Source of the DNA: Caryophanales bacterium
GTDB taxonomy: Bacteria > Bacillota > Bacilli > JARBTR01
Assembly (NCBI GenBank): GCA_029240105.1
Contig: JARBTR010000011.1
Span: 62,001-126,000, forward strand
Direction: 5' to 3'
Length of the DNA: 64,000 bases
The notes below the pieces were generated by a model. That model saw only the letters and a list, made by a program, of their open reading frames with translations, had not been told where the DNA came from and did no database searches. This document shows, piece after piece, positions 26,466 through 37,734 of the stretch (its first letter is position 1; each line of letters starts with the position of its first letter). Made by a program: the position numbers and the translations under genes.

Positions 26466-28276
26466 TCATCCTCACTATTTTCATAGGGTAAGCTGAAAAT
26501 TATAGTTGTCCCGACACCTTCAATACTTCTTGCAAAAATATTACCTTGATGTGATGTAATAATTTGTTTAGCAATTGCCAGACCCAAGCCAGTTCCTCCT
26601 AGTTTTCTAGACCTAGCTTTATCTACTCTATAAAATCTTTGGAATATTTTTTCTACATTTCCTTTAGGTATCCCCATACCCTGATCCCGAATACTGACTT
26701 CTATAGATTTTTCAAGAACTTGAACTTTAAAGGATATTTGGCCACCTTCTGGAGAATATTTAAGCGCATTTGATATTATATTATCAATTACTTGATTAAT
26801 TTTATCTGGATCTATCTCTACAAGTATCGGTGTTTCTGGTATTTCTCTTTTGAAAGTTACTTGACGATCTTTCGTCATCTCAAAGCGATCTATTATTTTG
26901 TTAAAAAATTTACCAAAATTTATCCAATGTAAATTAATAGTCCCTGAACCATTTTCTAGTTTTGATAAATTTAAAAGGTCGTTTACTAAGCGAATCATTC
27001 TTTCTGTTTCTTCACGTACAACGCCTAAAAACTTGTCTGCTAGCTTTTCATTTTTCAATGCACCATCTGTCAATGCCTCTAAATAACTTCTCATTGTTGT
27101 CAATGGTGTACGTAGCTCATGCGAAACGTTAGCAACAAACTCTTTTCGTTCATCCTCATTCTTTTCTTGTTCTGTACTATCATGAAGGACAGTTATTAAG
27201 CCGTTAATAAATCCAGTTTCCCTTTTAATAGCTGAGAAGTTTGCACGTAAATAGTACTTTTTACTTCCATCACTATAATCTAAAACTAAGGATTCTTTTC
27301 CTTCTAATAAGGATTCAAAATCATATTCATTCTCTATATCAAGGAGTTCTGTGATTGTCTTTGTAAGTGCCTCTTCATTAGTCACATCAAGCATGTTCAA
27401 TGCAGGTTGATTAATTAGTATAACGTTTCCTTTTCTGTCAGTTGCAATTACACCATCTGACATATACGCTAATACAGATGAAAGCTTTCTTTTTTCAGCT
27501 TCTGTTGTAGACTGTGCATCTTGTAACTTTCTAGACAAACTATTAAAGGTTGATGCAAGTTGACCAATTTCATCATTTCCAAAAATTCGAGCCTTTCGAA
27601 AATAATTACCCTTTGACATTGCAATGGCTTGTTTTCTAAGTTCAGATATAGGCTTAGTAATCATTTCCGAAACAATTAGCCCCAAGACTGCTGTAATAAC
27701 CAAAGAAAGAAATGTTCCAGTTTTCATGATATCTTTAATATTTTCTATTTGTTTATATACTTTTTCAATTTTTGTAACGGTTCGGATACATCCAATTGTT
27801 TCATTTCCTTTTTTAATTGGTTCTGCTAAAACCCAAATCCGGTCTCCACTACTTTCTTGAACCAATTGTTCATCATCTCCTACACCTGAGGTTAATGATT
27901 TCTTTATGATTCCATCCCTTGAAGTTTTTCCAACTAACCCTTGTTCATTAGTCGTTGATACACCAATGATTTGTGCATTTGTATCAACAACTATTATTTC
28001 TTCAATATCCTCTGAAGAGTAATCTTTTAAAATTTTCTTTAGACTTGTTTCTAGTTTTTCATCGCTACCTGTTCTTGTTTTTGTCATTTCTCCTTGAACA
28101 GGTATTTTCAATAGACTAACTCTTTCTGTTATAGATTTCTCAAAATTACTAACCATTTGATCTTCTAATTTTCGTACAAAATAAACACCAATTATTTGCA
28201 TGGACACAAAAATTAAAAGGACAAAGATAATTACAAGCTTCATTCTAACTGAATTAAAAAAACGAACCTTTCCCAT
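26456..28276 (-). CDS. walK: Cell-wall sensor histidine kinase WalK (YycG)
   Basis: 606-aa essential sensor kinase. Two membrane segments (about residues 12-32 and 180-200) enclose an extracellular Cache/PAS-like domain; then HAMP, an internal PAS, the phospho-acceptor box FVANVSHELRTPLTTM, and the ATPase domain with DQGMGIP and GTGLGLAIA. The ATG at 28276 (MGKVRFFNSV) after GAGAGGT is chosen because it matches the known N-terminus; the longer frame up to 28372 would run 52 nt into walR. It phosphorylates WalR to tune autolysin and wall genes. Confidence 0.94.
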   Translation of the reverse strand: MGKVRFFNSVRMKLVIIFVLLIFVSMQIIGVYFVRKLEDQMVSNFEKSITERVSLLKIPVQGEMTKTRTGSDEKLETSLKKILKDYSSEDIEEIIVVDTNAQIIGVSTTNEQGLVGKTSRDGIIKKSLTSGVGDDEQLVQESSGDRIWVLAEPIKKGNETIGCIRTVTKIEKVYKQIENIKDIMKTGTFLSLVITAVLGLIVSEMITKPISELRKQAIAMSKGNYFRKARIFGNDEIGQLASTFNSLSRKLQDAQSTTEAEKRKLSSVLAYMSDGVIATDRKGNVILINQPALNMLDVTNEEALTKTITELLDIENEYDFESLLEGKESLVLDYSDGSKKYYLRANFSAIKRETGFINGLITVLHDSTEQEKNEDERKEFVANVSHELRTPLTTMRSYLEALTDGALKNEKLADKFLGVVREETERMIRLVNDLLNLSKLENGSGTINLHWINFGKFFNKIIDRFEMTKDRQVTFKREIPETPILVEIDPDKINQVIDNIISNALKYSPEGGQISFKVQVLEKSIEVSIRDQGMGIPKGNVEKIFQRFYRVDKARSRKLGGTGLGLAIAKQIITSHQGNIFARSIEGVGTTIIFSLPYENSEDEWE

Positions 28277-28320
28277 TCCATACCTCTCGAAATAACCTGC
28301 TTTATAAAGCAGATATTCTT

Positions 28321-29025
28321 TTACTCTGGATTTCTTAAGAAGTAACCTACGCCCCTTCTTGTCGAAATCCATGTTGGCTCGCTTGGGTTATCTTCTATTT
28401 TTTCTCGGAGCCTTCTTACCGTAACATCTACTGTTCTTAAGTCCCCGAAATACTCATAACCCCAGACGGTTTGTAATAAATGCTCACGTGTCATGACCTG
28501 ACCTATATGTTTTGCTAGGTAATGAATCAATTCAAATTCACGATGTGTTAATTCAACGTTTTCTCCTCGCTTAGAAACAATATATGAATCCGGATGTATT
28601 ACCAAGTCTCCTATAACGATATCGTTAGATACAACAGCCTCTTCTATTACGCTTTGTTGTGTTGCACTTCTTCTTAAATTTGCCTTCACACGTGCAATGA
28701 TTTCCCTCGTACTAAAAGGTTTTGTACAATAATCATCTGCTCCAAGTTCTAAACCAAGGACCTTATCAAATTCAGAATCTTTAGCTGTTAGCATAATTAT
28801 TGGCATATGATATTTTTTTCTTACCTCTCTACATACATCCATTCCACTCATGATTGGCAACATGATATCCAGTAAGATAATGTCTGGATTTTTTTCCTCA
28901 ACCAACTTAAGCGCTTCTGCACCATCATACGCACAATAAACTTCAAAACCTTCTTTAACTAAATTGAACTCTAATATATCAGCAATGGGTCTTTCGTCGT
29001 CTACAACCAGTACTTTTTTTTCCAT
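28321..29025 (-). CDS. walR: Response regulator WalR (YycF)
   Basis: 234-aa OmpR-type regulator. The receiver domain has the acidic pair VVDDERP (about 7-13), the phospho-acceptor Asp in ILLDIMLP (about 53) and the switch Lys in CTKPFS. The winged-helix domain has [14 protein letters not shown] and [18 protein letters not shown] followed by RGVGYFL. It activates wall hydrolase genes and represses their inhibitors in related species. The ribosome-binding site GGGAGGTTTAATT is strong. It heads the walRKHIJ operon. Confidence 0.96.
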   Translation of the reverse strand: MEKKVLVVDDERPIADILEFNLVKEGFEVYCAYDGAEALKLVEEKNPDIILLDIMLPIMSGMDVCREVRKKYHMPIIMLTAKDSEFDKVLGLELGADDYCTKPFSTREIIARVKANLRRSATQQSVIEEAVVSNDIVIGDLVIHPDSYIVSKRGENVELTHREFELIHYLAKHIGQVMTREHLLQTVWGYEYFGDLRTVDVTVRRLREKIEDNPSEPTWISTRRGVGYFLRNPE

Positions 29026-29174
29026 AATTAAACCTCCCTAAAGGTTCTTCTTAATCAAAATTATACACTTTTACTTTAACATTTTCTTGAGGTTATTTCA
29101 TACCTTTGGATTTCTTTATGTTTACCGTTTCTACTTTTAATTAAATTATCAATTATTTAACAATAAAAAATACA

Positions 29175-29207
29175 TAAAAGGCGCAGGTAATTAGTCTGCG
29201 CCTTTCT
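29175..29207 (-). terminator. Terminator of the M23 hydrolase gene
   Basis: AAAGGCGCAG / CTGCGCCTTT perfect 10-bp stem with T-run, 5 nt past the stop. Confidence 0.9.
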
Positions 29208-29210
29208 AAA

Positions 29211-30659
29211 TTATCTAGATACGTAATTTAAAGGATTTCTTAAAGCACCATTTTCGTAAACTTCAAAATGTAAATGTACACCTGTTGAATTTCCCGTTGA
29301 TCCCATTACTCCAATTTGTTGGCCTTTACTTACAACCTGGCCACTGGAAACCGATAGAGATTTTAAATGTGCATATACAGTCTTTAATCCATTATTGTGG
29401 TTTATTTCTATTTTGTTTCCATATCCAGAATCCCAGCCAGCAAAAGTAACTGTTCCATTGTCTGCTGCTTTAATCGTGTAGTTAGATGGTCTAGCAATGT
29501 CGAGCCCCTTGTGATATGCCCCCCATCGATATCCCAAGTTGCTTGATACATATCCCCCAACACAAGGCCAAGCTAATTCTCCAGATCCTCTTGATGGAAC
29601 AATTTTTGTCCCTTTTAAAACAATTTGAGTCGTTGGTTTAACAACCTCTATTTCAGAGATTATTTTAGTATCAATTACCGATCCATTTATTTCAGTTATT
29701 ACTTGTGCAGATTCCTTTGCACCTTCTACGCCTTTTTGAGAGATTTTAGTTGTTCCCTTAAACATAGAGTTATCATCCACATACTGAGTTTCATAAGGGA
29801 TTGATACTAATTTTTTTACTTCTTTTGTAACTTTAACTTGCAGTAATGGTTTTACACCTGTTACTACTAGAACTTGACCAACTTTAAGTTTATCTGCAGT
29901 TACAGTAGGATTTAAGTTAACTAACTCTTGCGTTGTTAGTCCAAAATTTTCTGCGATTTTTCCAAATACGTCTCCTGTTTGTACTGTATATTGTTGCTGT
30001 GCTACAGAACCATTACGGATAATATTTAATGCTTCTTCTGGAGTATATATTTTAGTTGGTGTTACAGCGATTTCTTTTAATTCAACTGTCTTATCAAAAG
30101 AGATTTCAGTTATTGTTTCTCCATATCCTTCTATTGCAGATGCGCCGATTAATTTATTCCCTGATTTTGTCGCTTCAAAAGCTCTTACTTGATCAAGACC
30201 AAGTTTTTCAATTTTTAGTTGTTCTAAAACCTGCTCAGCATGATCTACTTTTTCAAATAAGAAATCTTCTTTGCCATCAATATATAGTGCAGCTACCGTG
30301 GTTTTAATATTCAGTGTTTTGTCTAGTTTTGTTACCAATTCATCTGTGTTAGTAAGATTTCTAGCCTTCCCAAAAATAGTTTCAGGAACATACTCTATTT
30401 TGTTGCTCAGTGCTCCCTTTATGTTTGCATTTACTTTTTTAAATTGTCTTTGCTTTTGTTTAATTACAGTATCAACAACTTTGTTATCAGTAACGGTTCC
30501 AAACGATTCACCATCAATGTATAAATGGTACACAGTATTTAGTGATTCGCTGTTTTTTGCATTAACTGAATAACTAGAAAGAAATACTCCTATCGCTAAT
30601 ACTATCAGAATTGATCTGACTATTTTATTATTGTAGATATTTTTATTTATATATTTCAT
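29211..30659 (-). CDS. Secreted M23 peptidase with LysM and G5 domains
   Basis: 482-aa wall hydrolase. A signal or anchor segment lies at about 13-31, followed by an N-terminal region of about 190 residues. The LysM repeat QYTVQTGDVFGKIAENFGL is at about 223-241, the G5 domain at about 275-355, and the peptidase M23 domain at the end with zinc motifs YHKGLDIA (H-x3-D) and HLHFE. It is predicted to cut peptidoglycan cross-bridges outside the cell. It lies just upstream of walR with a terminator between; a WalR-box-like repeat occurs upstream, which would fit WalR-controlled autolysins. Confidence 0.9.
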   Translation of the reverse strand: MKYINKNIYNNKIVRSILIVLAIGVFLSSYSVNAKNSESLNTVYHLYIDGESFGTVTDNKVVDTVIKQKQRQFKKVNANIKGALSNKIEYVPETIFGKARNLTNTDELVTKLDKTLNIKTTVAALYIDGKEDFLFEKVDHAEQVLEQLKIEKLGLDQVRAFEATKSGNKLIGASAIEGYGETITEISFDKTVELKEIAVTPTKIYTPEEALNIIRNGSVAQQQYTVQTGDVFGKIAENFGLTTQELVNLNPTVTADKLKVGQVLVVTGVKPLLQVKVTKEVKKLVSIPYETQYVDDNSMFKGTTKISQKGVEGAKESAQVITEINGSVIDTKIISEIEVVKPTTQIVLKGTKIVPSRGSGELAWPCVGGYVSSNLGYRWGAYHKGLDIARPSNYTIKAADNGTVTFAGWDSGYGNKIEINHNNGLKTVYAHLKSLSVSSGQVVSKGQQIGVMGSTGNSTGVHLHFEVYENGALRNPLNYVSR

Positions 30660-30745
30660 TTTATAACTCCAAATATGGTAGATTCGTTATTTATCCTTCT
30701 ATAATCTATCATATTTTATTTTCATATTGTGAAAAGTAACGTTTT

Positions 30746-30762
30746 TGTAATGAAACTGTGAT
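30746..30762 (+). promoter_or_regulatory. Candidate WalR box
   Basis: TGTAAT-GAAAC-TGTGAT matches the WalR consensus TGTWAH-N5-TGTWAH at 11 of 12 positions. It is 87 nt before the M23 gene start but in the opposite orientation to that gene. Confidence 0.35.
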
Positions 30763-30788
30763 TTTACAGAAAAATGCTCTTAAACATA

Positions 30789-30816
30789 AAAAACGACAGA
30801 AATCTGTCGTTTTAAA
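30789..30816 (-). terminator. Terminator of purA
   Basis: AAACGACAGA / TCTGTCGTTT stem with T-run, 10 nt after the purA stop. Confidence 0.85.
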
Positions 30817-30823
30817 ATGTTTT

Positions 30824-32107
<1,284 letters not shown>

Positions 32108-32249
32108 TTAAAAACTTCCTCTCAGGTCTATATTTTTATTTAGTATTACATTTCATATAGGATTACATGTTGAATATCCCAACAAGTTTCCATTTTATCA
32201 ATCTTGTTATTGAAGTACAATAGCGCGCTATGATATTTATTTTTATATA

Positions 32250-32276
32250 CAAAAAAACTCGCTTTCGCGAGTTTTT
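32250..32276 (-). terminator. Terminator of dnaB helicase gene
   Basis: AAACTCGC-GAAA-GCGAGTTT hairpin with T-run; it starts at the stop codon of the helicase gene. Confidence 0.9.
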
Positions 32277-33633
32277 AGTGCATTGAATCTCCATAAGCAT
32301 GGAAATCCAAATTCACAAATTTATTGTATTCTTTTTGGAATGACAGTTTAACAGTTCCAACTGGACCGTTACGTTGTTTTGCAATTATAATCTCAATAAT
32401 ATTTTGATTTTCAGACTCTTTATCATAGTAATCATCACGATATAAAAACGCAACTATATCTGCATCCTGCTCAATAGAACCTGATTCCCTGATATCTGAC
32501 ATCATAGGTCTTTTATCTTGTCTAGATTCCACACCACGAGACAACTGTGATAAAGCAATTACTGGAACCTCTAATTCTCTTGCTAACCCTTTTAGGGATC
32601 GAGAAATTTCAGAAACTTCTTGTTGACGATTTTCTCTTGATTTTTCACTTCCCTGAATTAGTTGGAGGTAATCGATCATAATTAGATCTAGACCATGCTC
32701 TTGTTTCAGTCTTCTGCATTTTGATCGAATTTCGCTCACTCGAATTCCAGGTGTATCGTCAATAAAAATATTTGTTTTTTCTAGACTTGAAGCTGCCATT
32801 TGAAGGTTTTTCCAATCTGTGTTCTCCAGTTTACCAGTCCTTAGTTTTTGCGCATCTACATTTCCTTCAGCTGAAAGCATACGCATAACTAGTTGTTCTG
32901 CTCCCATCTCCAAACTAAAAATAGCTACACGGAAAGCTTTAGCTTGCTTTGCTACATTTTGTGCAATATTTAAAACAAAAGCTGTTTTCCCAACTGATGG
33001 ACGTGCAGCAACTATTATAAGATCATTTCTTTGGAATCCTGCAGTTAAACGATCCAACTCTTTATATCCTGTTGGAATTCCTGTAACTTCTCCTTTTAAT
33101 TGAGAAATCATATCTATTTTAGAATAGGCTTGGAAAACAACATCTTTAATCTCTTGAAAAGCTTTTGCGTTTTTTCGATTTGAAATTTCAAGAATTTTTT
33201 TTTCTGTTTCATCTAGCAACTCATCAATTTCGCCTTGGCGAACATATCCGTCTTGAACGATTTCAGTCGCAGTGCTAATCAATTTTCTAAGTGTTGATTT
33301 TTGTGAAACAATTTCAGCATAGTATTCGATATTTGCTGCAGTCGGTACGGATGAGGCCAACTCTGTTAAGTAAGATATGCCCCCGACTTCATCCAGTATT
33401 TGTTTTGTATTTAAACTAGCAGAAACAGTTACTAGATCAACAGCACTTCCTGACTCATATAGACTCGCCATGCATTGAAAGATTCTTTGATGCTGCTGAC
33501 GATAAAAATCATCAGATCTGACGTATTTCATTGCTAATTCTATTGATTTTGGCTCTAGAAATACTGCACCAATAACAGCTTGCTCTGCTTCTAAATTATG
33601 TGGTGGAACAAGACCTGTAAATTGTTCATTCAT
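32275..33633 (-). CDS. dnaB: Replicative DNA helicase (DnaB; DnaC in B. subtilis naming)
   Basis: 452-aa hexameric helicase that unwinds DNA at the fork. The N-terminal primase-interacting domain (PPHNLEAEQAVIGAVFL, about 9-25) is followed by a linker and a RecA-like domain with Walker A ARPSVGKT (about 209-216), Walker B LIMIDYLQLI, and SQLSRGVE. No intein is present. I start at ATG 33633, preceded by GGGGATAAAGTG; a GTG directly before it is in frame. The gene has its own terminator; rplI ends 270 nt upstream. Confidence 0.95.
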   Translation of the reverse strand: MNEQFTGLVPPHNLEAEQAVIGAVFLEPKSIELAMKYVRSDDFYRQQHQRIFQCMASLYESGSAVDLVTVSASLNTKQILDEVGGISYLTELASSVPTAANIEYYAEIVSQKSTLRKLISTATEIVQDGYVRQGEIDELLDETEKKILEISNRKNAKAFQEIKDVVFQAYSKIDMISQLKGEVTGIPTGYKELDRLTAGFQRNDLIIVAARPSVGKTAFVLNIAQNVAKQAKAFRVAIFSLEMGAEQLVMRMLSAEGNVDAQKLRTGKLENTDWKNLQMAASSLEKTNIFIDDTPGIRVSEIRSKCRRLKQEHGLDLIMIDYLQLIQGSEKSRENRQQEVSEISRSLKGLARELEVPVIALSQLSRGVESRQDKRPMMSDIRESGSIEQDADIVAFLYRDDYYDKESENQNIIEIIIAKQRNGPVGTVKLSFQKEYNKFVNLDFHAYGDSMH

Positions 33634-33745
33634 CACTTTATCCCCAATTTCTAAATGGTACTTATCAATCTATTTTAGCAGTAAAAAGAGTGTTTTTACA
33701 CGAAAATATTTTACATTTGCTTTGCTGTGATTTAAATCTTCAAAT

Positions 33746-33772
33746 AAAAAAAGACCTTTAGGTCCTTTTTAA
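33746..33772 (-). terminator. Terminator of gdpP-rplI
   Basis: AAGGACCT / AGGTCTTT hairpin with T-run on the minus strand. Confidence 0.85.
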
Positions 33773-33906
33773 AATTTTAAGTTTTCTAATAAATTGATTG
33801 AGTGTTTAATAGCGCTCCGCTAGCTAGTACTAGTAGAATAGCGGAAAGATATCCTATGCCCTATTGAAATTGATATTCTACCCAGTAAATTATTATCTTT
33901 ACTTTA

Positions 33907-34353
33907 TTATTCTTCAATGACTTTTACAACAAATGTGGCTGCAACTTCCTGGTGTAATTTTACGTGTATCTCTGTGTTTCCAAGTATGCGAATCCCTTCA
34001 TGTGGATCAAGTTTTCTCTTGTCTAATGAAAAACCAAATTGTTTCTCCATTGCTTCAGCGATTTGCTTCGTCGTAATTGAGCCAAACAATCGACCATCTT
34101 CTCCTGCTTTATGTTTAATAAGGACTGTACATTTTTCAATTTTTTCTTTTAAATCCTTCGCTGCTTGAAGTTCATCAGCGGCAAGCTGTGCTGCTTTACT
34201 CTTTTGAATATCAAGTGTTTTTATAGCTCCTGAGGTTGCTTCAATAGCAAAACCATTTTTAATTAAATAGTTATGTGCATATCCATCAGCTACATTCTTA
34301 ACTTCACCTTTTTTACCTTGACCTTTGCAGTCTTTAATAAAAACCACTTTCAT
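33907..34353 (-). CDS. rplI: 50S ribosomal protein L9
   Basis: 148-aa ribosomal protein. The N-terminal domain [20 protein letters not shown] and NYLIKNGFA are conserved, linked by a long helix to the C-terminal rRNA-binding domain ([16 protein letters not shown]). Its ATG overlaps the gdpP stop (TAATG), so the two genes are coupled, the usual arrangement in Bacillales. Confidence 0.97.
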   Translation of the reverse strand: MKVVFIKDCKGQGKKGEVKNVADGYAHNYLIKNGFAIEATSGAIKTLDIQKSKAAQLAADELQAAKDLKEKIEKCTVLIKHKAGEDGRLFGSITTKQIAEAMEKQFGFSLDKRKLDPHEGIRILGNTEIHVKLHQEVAATFVVKVIEE

Positions 34354-36323
34354 TACTCATTTCTCCCTTCAAAATAGGCTTCCATTGCCTGTTTCAGCAT
34401 GTTTTCAGTTTCATTAATCGATATATCCTTTAATTGAGTAGCAGCGTTAGTCAAATGACCGCCACCACCCAATTGCTCTAAAATTATTTGAACATTTACT
34501 TCACCAAGTGATCTTCCGCTAACTATAATAGTATCTTCAGATTTTCTAGCAATTACAAATGAAGCTTGTACATCATCCATCGAAAGCAATGAATCTGCCG
34601 CTTTTGCAACAAGAACTCTGCTACAATACTTACTTTCGTCTCCTTTTGAAATTGCTATACCTTTTTTACAGAAATACACTTGTTCAATTAGTTTATTTCG
34701 TTCTACAAATGATTCTATATCATCCTTAAGCATATTTTGTATACCTACCATGTCAGCACCATGAAAACGCAGGAATGAAGCTGCATCAAATGTTCTTGCA
34801 TTTGTTCTCAATGTAAATGATTTTGTATCGACCATTATTCCTGCAAGTAATGCTGTAGCTTCAATAATGTCTAGTTTTTTTAAATTTGGATGATATTCTA
34901 TCAATTCAGAAACTAGTTCTGACGTTGATGATGCATATGGTTCCATATAAGATAATATTGGATTTTCAATCATCTCTTCCCCTCTTCTATGATGATCGAT
35001 TACCATTACTTTTTCAACCTTACTTAATAATTTCTGTTCTATTAATAAAGATTTTTTATGTGTATCCACTACTATTAGTAAGGTTTTGTTTGTTGCCAAT
35101 TCTAATGCATATTCCTTTGAAACAAAACTTGTAGAAAACTTCGGGTTTTTCTCTATAAGCTTAAACAACCGTATCACACTTGAATCAAGTTCACTTTTAT
35201 CTTGTACAATATAAGCATTTTTTTTGTTTTCTTCTGCAATTCTTAATAGACCTATGGCTGATCCATAAACATCCATATCGGGATGTTTATGCCCCATTAT
35301 TATTACGTTTTCGCTATCTCTTATTAAATCACGTAGTGCGTGGGATATGACCCTTGCTCTTACTCGTGTTCTTTTACCAACTGGATTAGTTTTACCACCA
35401 AAGAAACGTGACTTTTCATTCACCGTCTTTACTACTGCTTGATCGCCACCTCTGCCTAGGGCTAAATCAAGTCCTGATTGAGCAATTGTATTTAATTCAG
35501 GTAGAGAGTCTGATCCACTACCAATTCCTATACTAATGGTTACTGGAACTCCTTGTTTCATTGTCGTTTCTTTAATATCATCTAATATTGAAAACTTGCT
35601 TTTTTCTAATGTTGTAAGTATCTTTTCGTTCATTATTGCAATAAAACGATCAGAGGAAACCCTTCTTAAAAGAACTCCATACTTATTTGACCACTCGTTA
35701 ATTTCGGAGGAAATTAAATTATGTAAGCTGCTTTTCTTTTGATCATCCATTCCCTGAGTTACATCATCATAATTATCTAAGAAAATAATACCAAGTACCG
35801 TCTTTTCTTCTCGATATACTTTCTCTAAATTTTCTTTTTCAGTTACATCATTAAAAAATACAAGTTTTTGATTTTTTTTATGAGTTATTAAATACGTTCT
35901 TTTATTAATTACAATTTGCTCTTTATCTGATTTCTTTAAAATGATATTTATCAAATCCTCTGATACGTCATCCAAAGGCTTCCCATTTAAAAGATTATCA
36001 GCAAAAATAGAATGTACCATTTTATTTGTCCATTCAATTTCGTATTGTTCGTTATAAAGAAGAGCACCATATGGAATTTGTTCAATTGCCTCAGCACTAA
36101 TTTGACTAAACCGATCAGCAAATGACGATACATATGCCTCAGTAGCGCGGTGAAAATGGATTAATGCTTTTACCATTATAAAAAATACAATTACATTTAA
36201 TATAAATAATAAAAATGAAAGTTTTGGATTATGATAACCAAGTGCCCCAACTGTGCATGCACTTATTATCATTAATATATACACCGGATATCTTATCATC
36301 TGGTTTTTAAGAAACGATGGCAA
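34353..36323 (-). CDS. gdpP: Cyclic-di-AMP phosphodiesterase GdpP (YybT)
   Basis: 656-aa membrane phosphodiesterase that hydrolyses c-di-AMP to pApA. Two membrane segments (about 12-28 and 34-53), a PAS domain, a degenerate GGDEF domain (about 170-305), then DHH (with [14 protein letters not shown] at about 342-355 and [10 protein letters not shown] at about 416) and DHHA1 with [11 protein letters not shown] near the end. All metal-binding motifs are present. The gene uses TTG at 36323 after AGGGGGCGGACCA. Confidence 0.95.
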   Translation of the reverse strand: MPSFLKNQMIRYPVYILMIISACTVGALGYHNPKLSFLLFILNVIVFFIMVKALIHFHRATEAYVSSFADRFSQISAEAIEQIPYGALLYNEQYEIEWTNKMVHSIFADNLLNGKPLDDVSEDLINIILKKSDKEQIVINKRTYLITHKKNQKLVFFNDVTEKENLEKVYREEKTVLGIIFLDNYDDVTQGMDDQKKSSLHNLISSEINEWSNKYGVLLRRVSSDRFIAIMNEKILTTLEKSKFSILDDIKETTMKQGVPVTISIGIGSGSDSLPELNTIAQSGLDLALGRGGDQAVVKTVNEKSRFFGGKTNPVGKRTRVRARVISHALRDLIRDSENVIIMGHKHPDMDVYGSAIGLLRIAEENKKNAYIVQDKSELDSSVIRLFKLIEKNPKFSTSFVSKEYALELATNKTLLIVVDTHKKSLLIEQKLLSKVEKVMVIDHHRRGEEMIENPILSYMEPYASSTSELVSELIEYHPNLKKLDIIEATALLAGIMVDTKSFTLRTNARTFDAASFLRFHGADMVGIQNMLKDDIESFVERNKLIEQVYFCKKGIAISKGDESKYCSRVLVAKAADSLLSMDDVQASFVIARKSEDTIIVSGRSLGEVNVQIILEQLGGGGHLTNAATQLKDISINETENMLKQAMEAYFEGRNE

Positions 36324-36401
36324 ATGGTCCGCCCCCTGATATGTCTAATATACTAACTTTCATTATACCTAATCTTCTGTACAATTAAATAAAATTAGTA
36401 T

Positions 36402-36438
36402 GAAAAAAGCAGAAAACCTAAGTTCTCTGCTTTTTTAG
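36402..36438 (-). terminator. Terminator of rpsF-ssb-rpsR
   Basis: AAAAAAGCAGAGAAC / GTTTTCTGCTTTTTT-type long stem between rpsR and gdpP. Confidence 0.85.
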
Positions 36439-36489
36439 TCTATCATATTTCACTATTATTTTTACAGTAATCTAATCAAGATAATTATT

Positions 36490-36732
36490 TTATCTTTCCT
36501 CAGCTACAAACGGTAATAAAGCAACCATTCTTGAACGTTTGATTGCGATTGTTAATTTGCGTTGGAATTTTGCTCTTGTTCCAGTTACTCGACGAGGAAG
36601 AATTTTCCCACGCTCAGAGATAAACTTTTTCAAAAGTTCTGTATCTTTGTAATCGATATGTGTGATTCCGTTAGCTGTGAAATAGCAAATTTTCTTACGT
36701 TTTTGACGTCCGCCTTTACGCATTCCTGCCAT
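36490..36732 (-). CDS. rpsR: 30S ribosomal protein S18
   Basis: 80-aa ribosomal protein with the conserved [20 protein letters not shown] and [19 protein letters not shown] stretches. It binds S6 on the small subunit. The start is ATG 36732, after GGAGTGAATAAA; the GTG nine nt earlier belongs to the ribosome-binding site. Third gene of the S6-SSB-S18 operon, closed by a terminator. Confidence 0.97.
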   Translation of the reverse strand: MAGMRKGGRQKRKKICYFTANGITHIDYKDTELLKKFISERGKILPRRVTGTRAKFQRKLTIAIKRSRMVALLPFVAEER

Positions 36733-36786
36733 TTTATTCACTCCTTTACTTGGATTTGAATAGGTATTTACCCATTATTTGTTCGT

Positions 36787-37281
36787 CTAGAAAGGAAGGT
36801 CATCTTCAGTAATATCAATTTTTCCACCCATATTAGCGAATGGATCTTCGTCATGTTTAATGAAGTTATTCGGCTTCCTTTGTTCCTGATAAAAATTTTG
36901 ACCCTGGTTATAGGTTTGACTTTGATTATTATATCCTGACTCACTGTTTGATTGACCAGAACCTTTTGTTTCCAGGAATTGAACGCTCTCTGCAACTACT
37001 TCCGTTACATAAACACGTTTCCCATCTTGTCCTTCATAATGACGAACTTGCATTCTGCCATCAATTCCTACAAGATTTCCCTTTTTCAAGTATTGGTTAA
37101 CCGTTTCAGCTTGACGTCTCCAAACAACAATTGGAATAAAATCGGCTTCTTTTTCACCTTGATTATTTGAAAAAGTTCGATTTACTGCAATTGTAAATGT
37201 CGCTACTGCTACACCTGTAGTCGTCATTTTGAATTCAGGATCTTTTGTTAATCTTCCTACTAATACTACACGGTTCAACAT
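36787..37281 (-). CDS. ssb: Single-stranded DNA-binding protein
   Basis: 164-aa SSB. The OB-fold occupies about the first 105 residues ([52 protein letters not shown]), then a Gln/Asn-rich linker and the protein-interaction tip EDDLPF. It coats ssDNA and recruits replication and repair proteins. ATG 37281 lies 9 nt after GGAG; the in-frame TTG at 37290 is rejected. Between rpsF and rpsR as in most Firmicutes. Confidence 0.96.
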   Translation of the reverse strand: MLNRVVLVGRLTKDPEFKMTTTGVAVATFTIAVNRTFSNNQGEKEADFIPIVVWRRQAETVNQYLKKGNLVGIDGRMQVRHYEGQDGKRVYVTEVVAESVQFLETKGSGQSNSESGYNNQSQTYNQGQNFYQEQRKPNNFIKHDEDPFANMGGKIDITEDDLPF

Positions 37282-37333
37282 GCGAATCAACTCCGTTTAT
37301 GATGATTCAGTTAAAGTACTATAAAACTGAGTT

Positions 37334-37624
37334 TTACTCTTCTTCTCTAACGATCATATGACGAATGATGTCTTCGCTAATTTTAGCTAAACGATCAAAT
37401 TCTTGAGTAGCAGCTGCGTTTTCAGACTGTACTTTCACGATCATGTAGAATCCATCACGATAATCATTGATTTCGTAAGCAAGGCGTTTTTTGCCCCAGT
37501 CCTTTGTTTCAAGAACTTCAGCACCATTATCAGTTAAAATCGCATTAAAACGTTCAACTAAAGCTGCTTTTGCTTCCTCTTCAATGTTCGGACGGATGAT
37601 ATACATAATTTCGTATTTTCTCAT
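37334..37624 (-). CDS. rpsF: 30S ribosomal protein S6
   Basis: 96-aa ribosomal protein: [19 protein letters not shown] at the start, [19 protein letters not shown] in the middle. It pairs with S18. The start ATG 37624 follows GGAGGTGTACGAG. First gene of the operon. An upstream terminator separates it from ychF only on the downstream side of ychF's transcript. Confidence 0.96.
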   Translation of the reverse strand: MRKYEIMYIIRPNIEEEAKAALVERFNAILTDNGAEVLETKDWGKKRLAYEINDYRDGFYMIVKVQSENAAATQEFDRLAKISEDIIRHMIVREEE

Positions 37625-37690
37625 CTCGTACACCTCCTTTTGGTCTTTTTTATTTTTTGGGAAATATTTGTTTTCTTATTTCTTTCTGAG

Positions 37691-37730
37691 CAAAAAAGAT
37701 TTCTGTGTAAATACACAGAAATCTTTTTTA
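37691..37730 (-). terminator. Terminator of ychF
   Basis: AAAAGATTTCTGTGTA pairs over 16 bp with TACACAGAAATCTTTT, with T-runs on both strands. Confidence 0.9.
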
Positions 37731-37734
37731 GACT

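Noticed and set aside
28277-28372. Longer WalK N-terminus
   Set aside because: It would overlap walR by 52 nt, lacks a ribosome-binding site, and the family begins at MGKVRFF-type sequence.
30271-30573. Plus-strand frames over the M23 gene and similar antisense frames elsewhere (for example 22465-22764, 46308-46739)
   Set aside because: They are shadows of well-identified genes on the other strand, without ribosome-binding sites.
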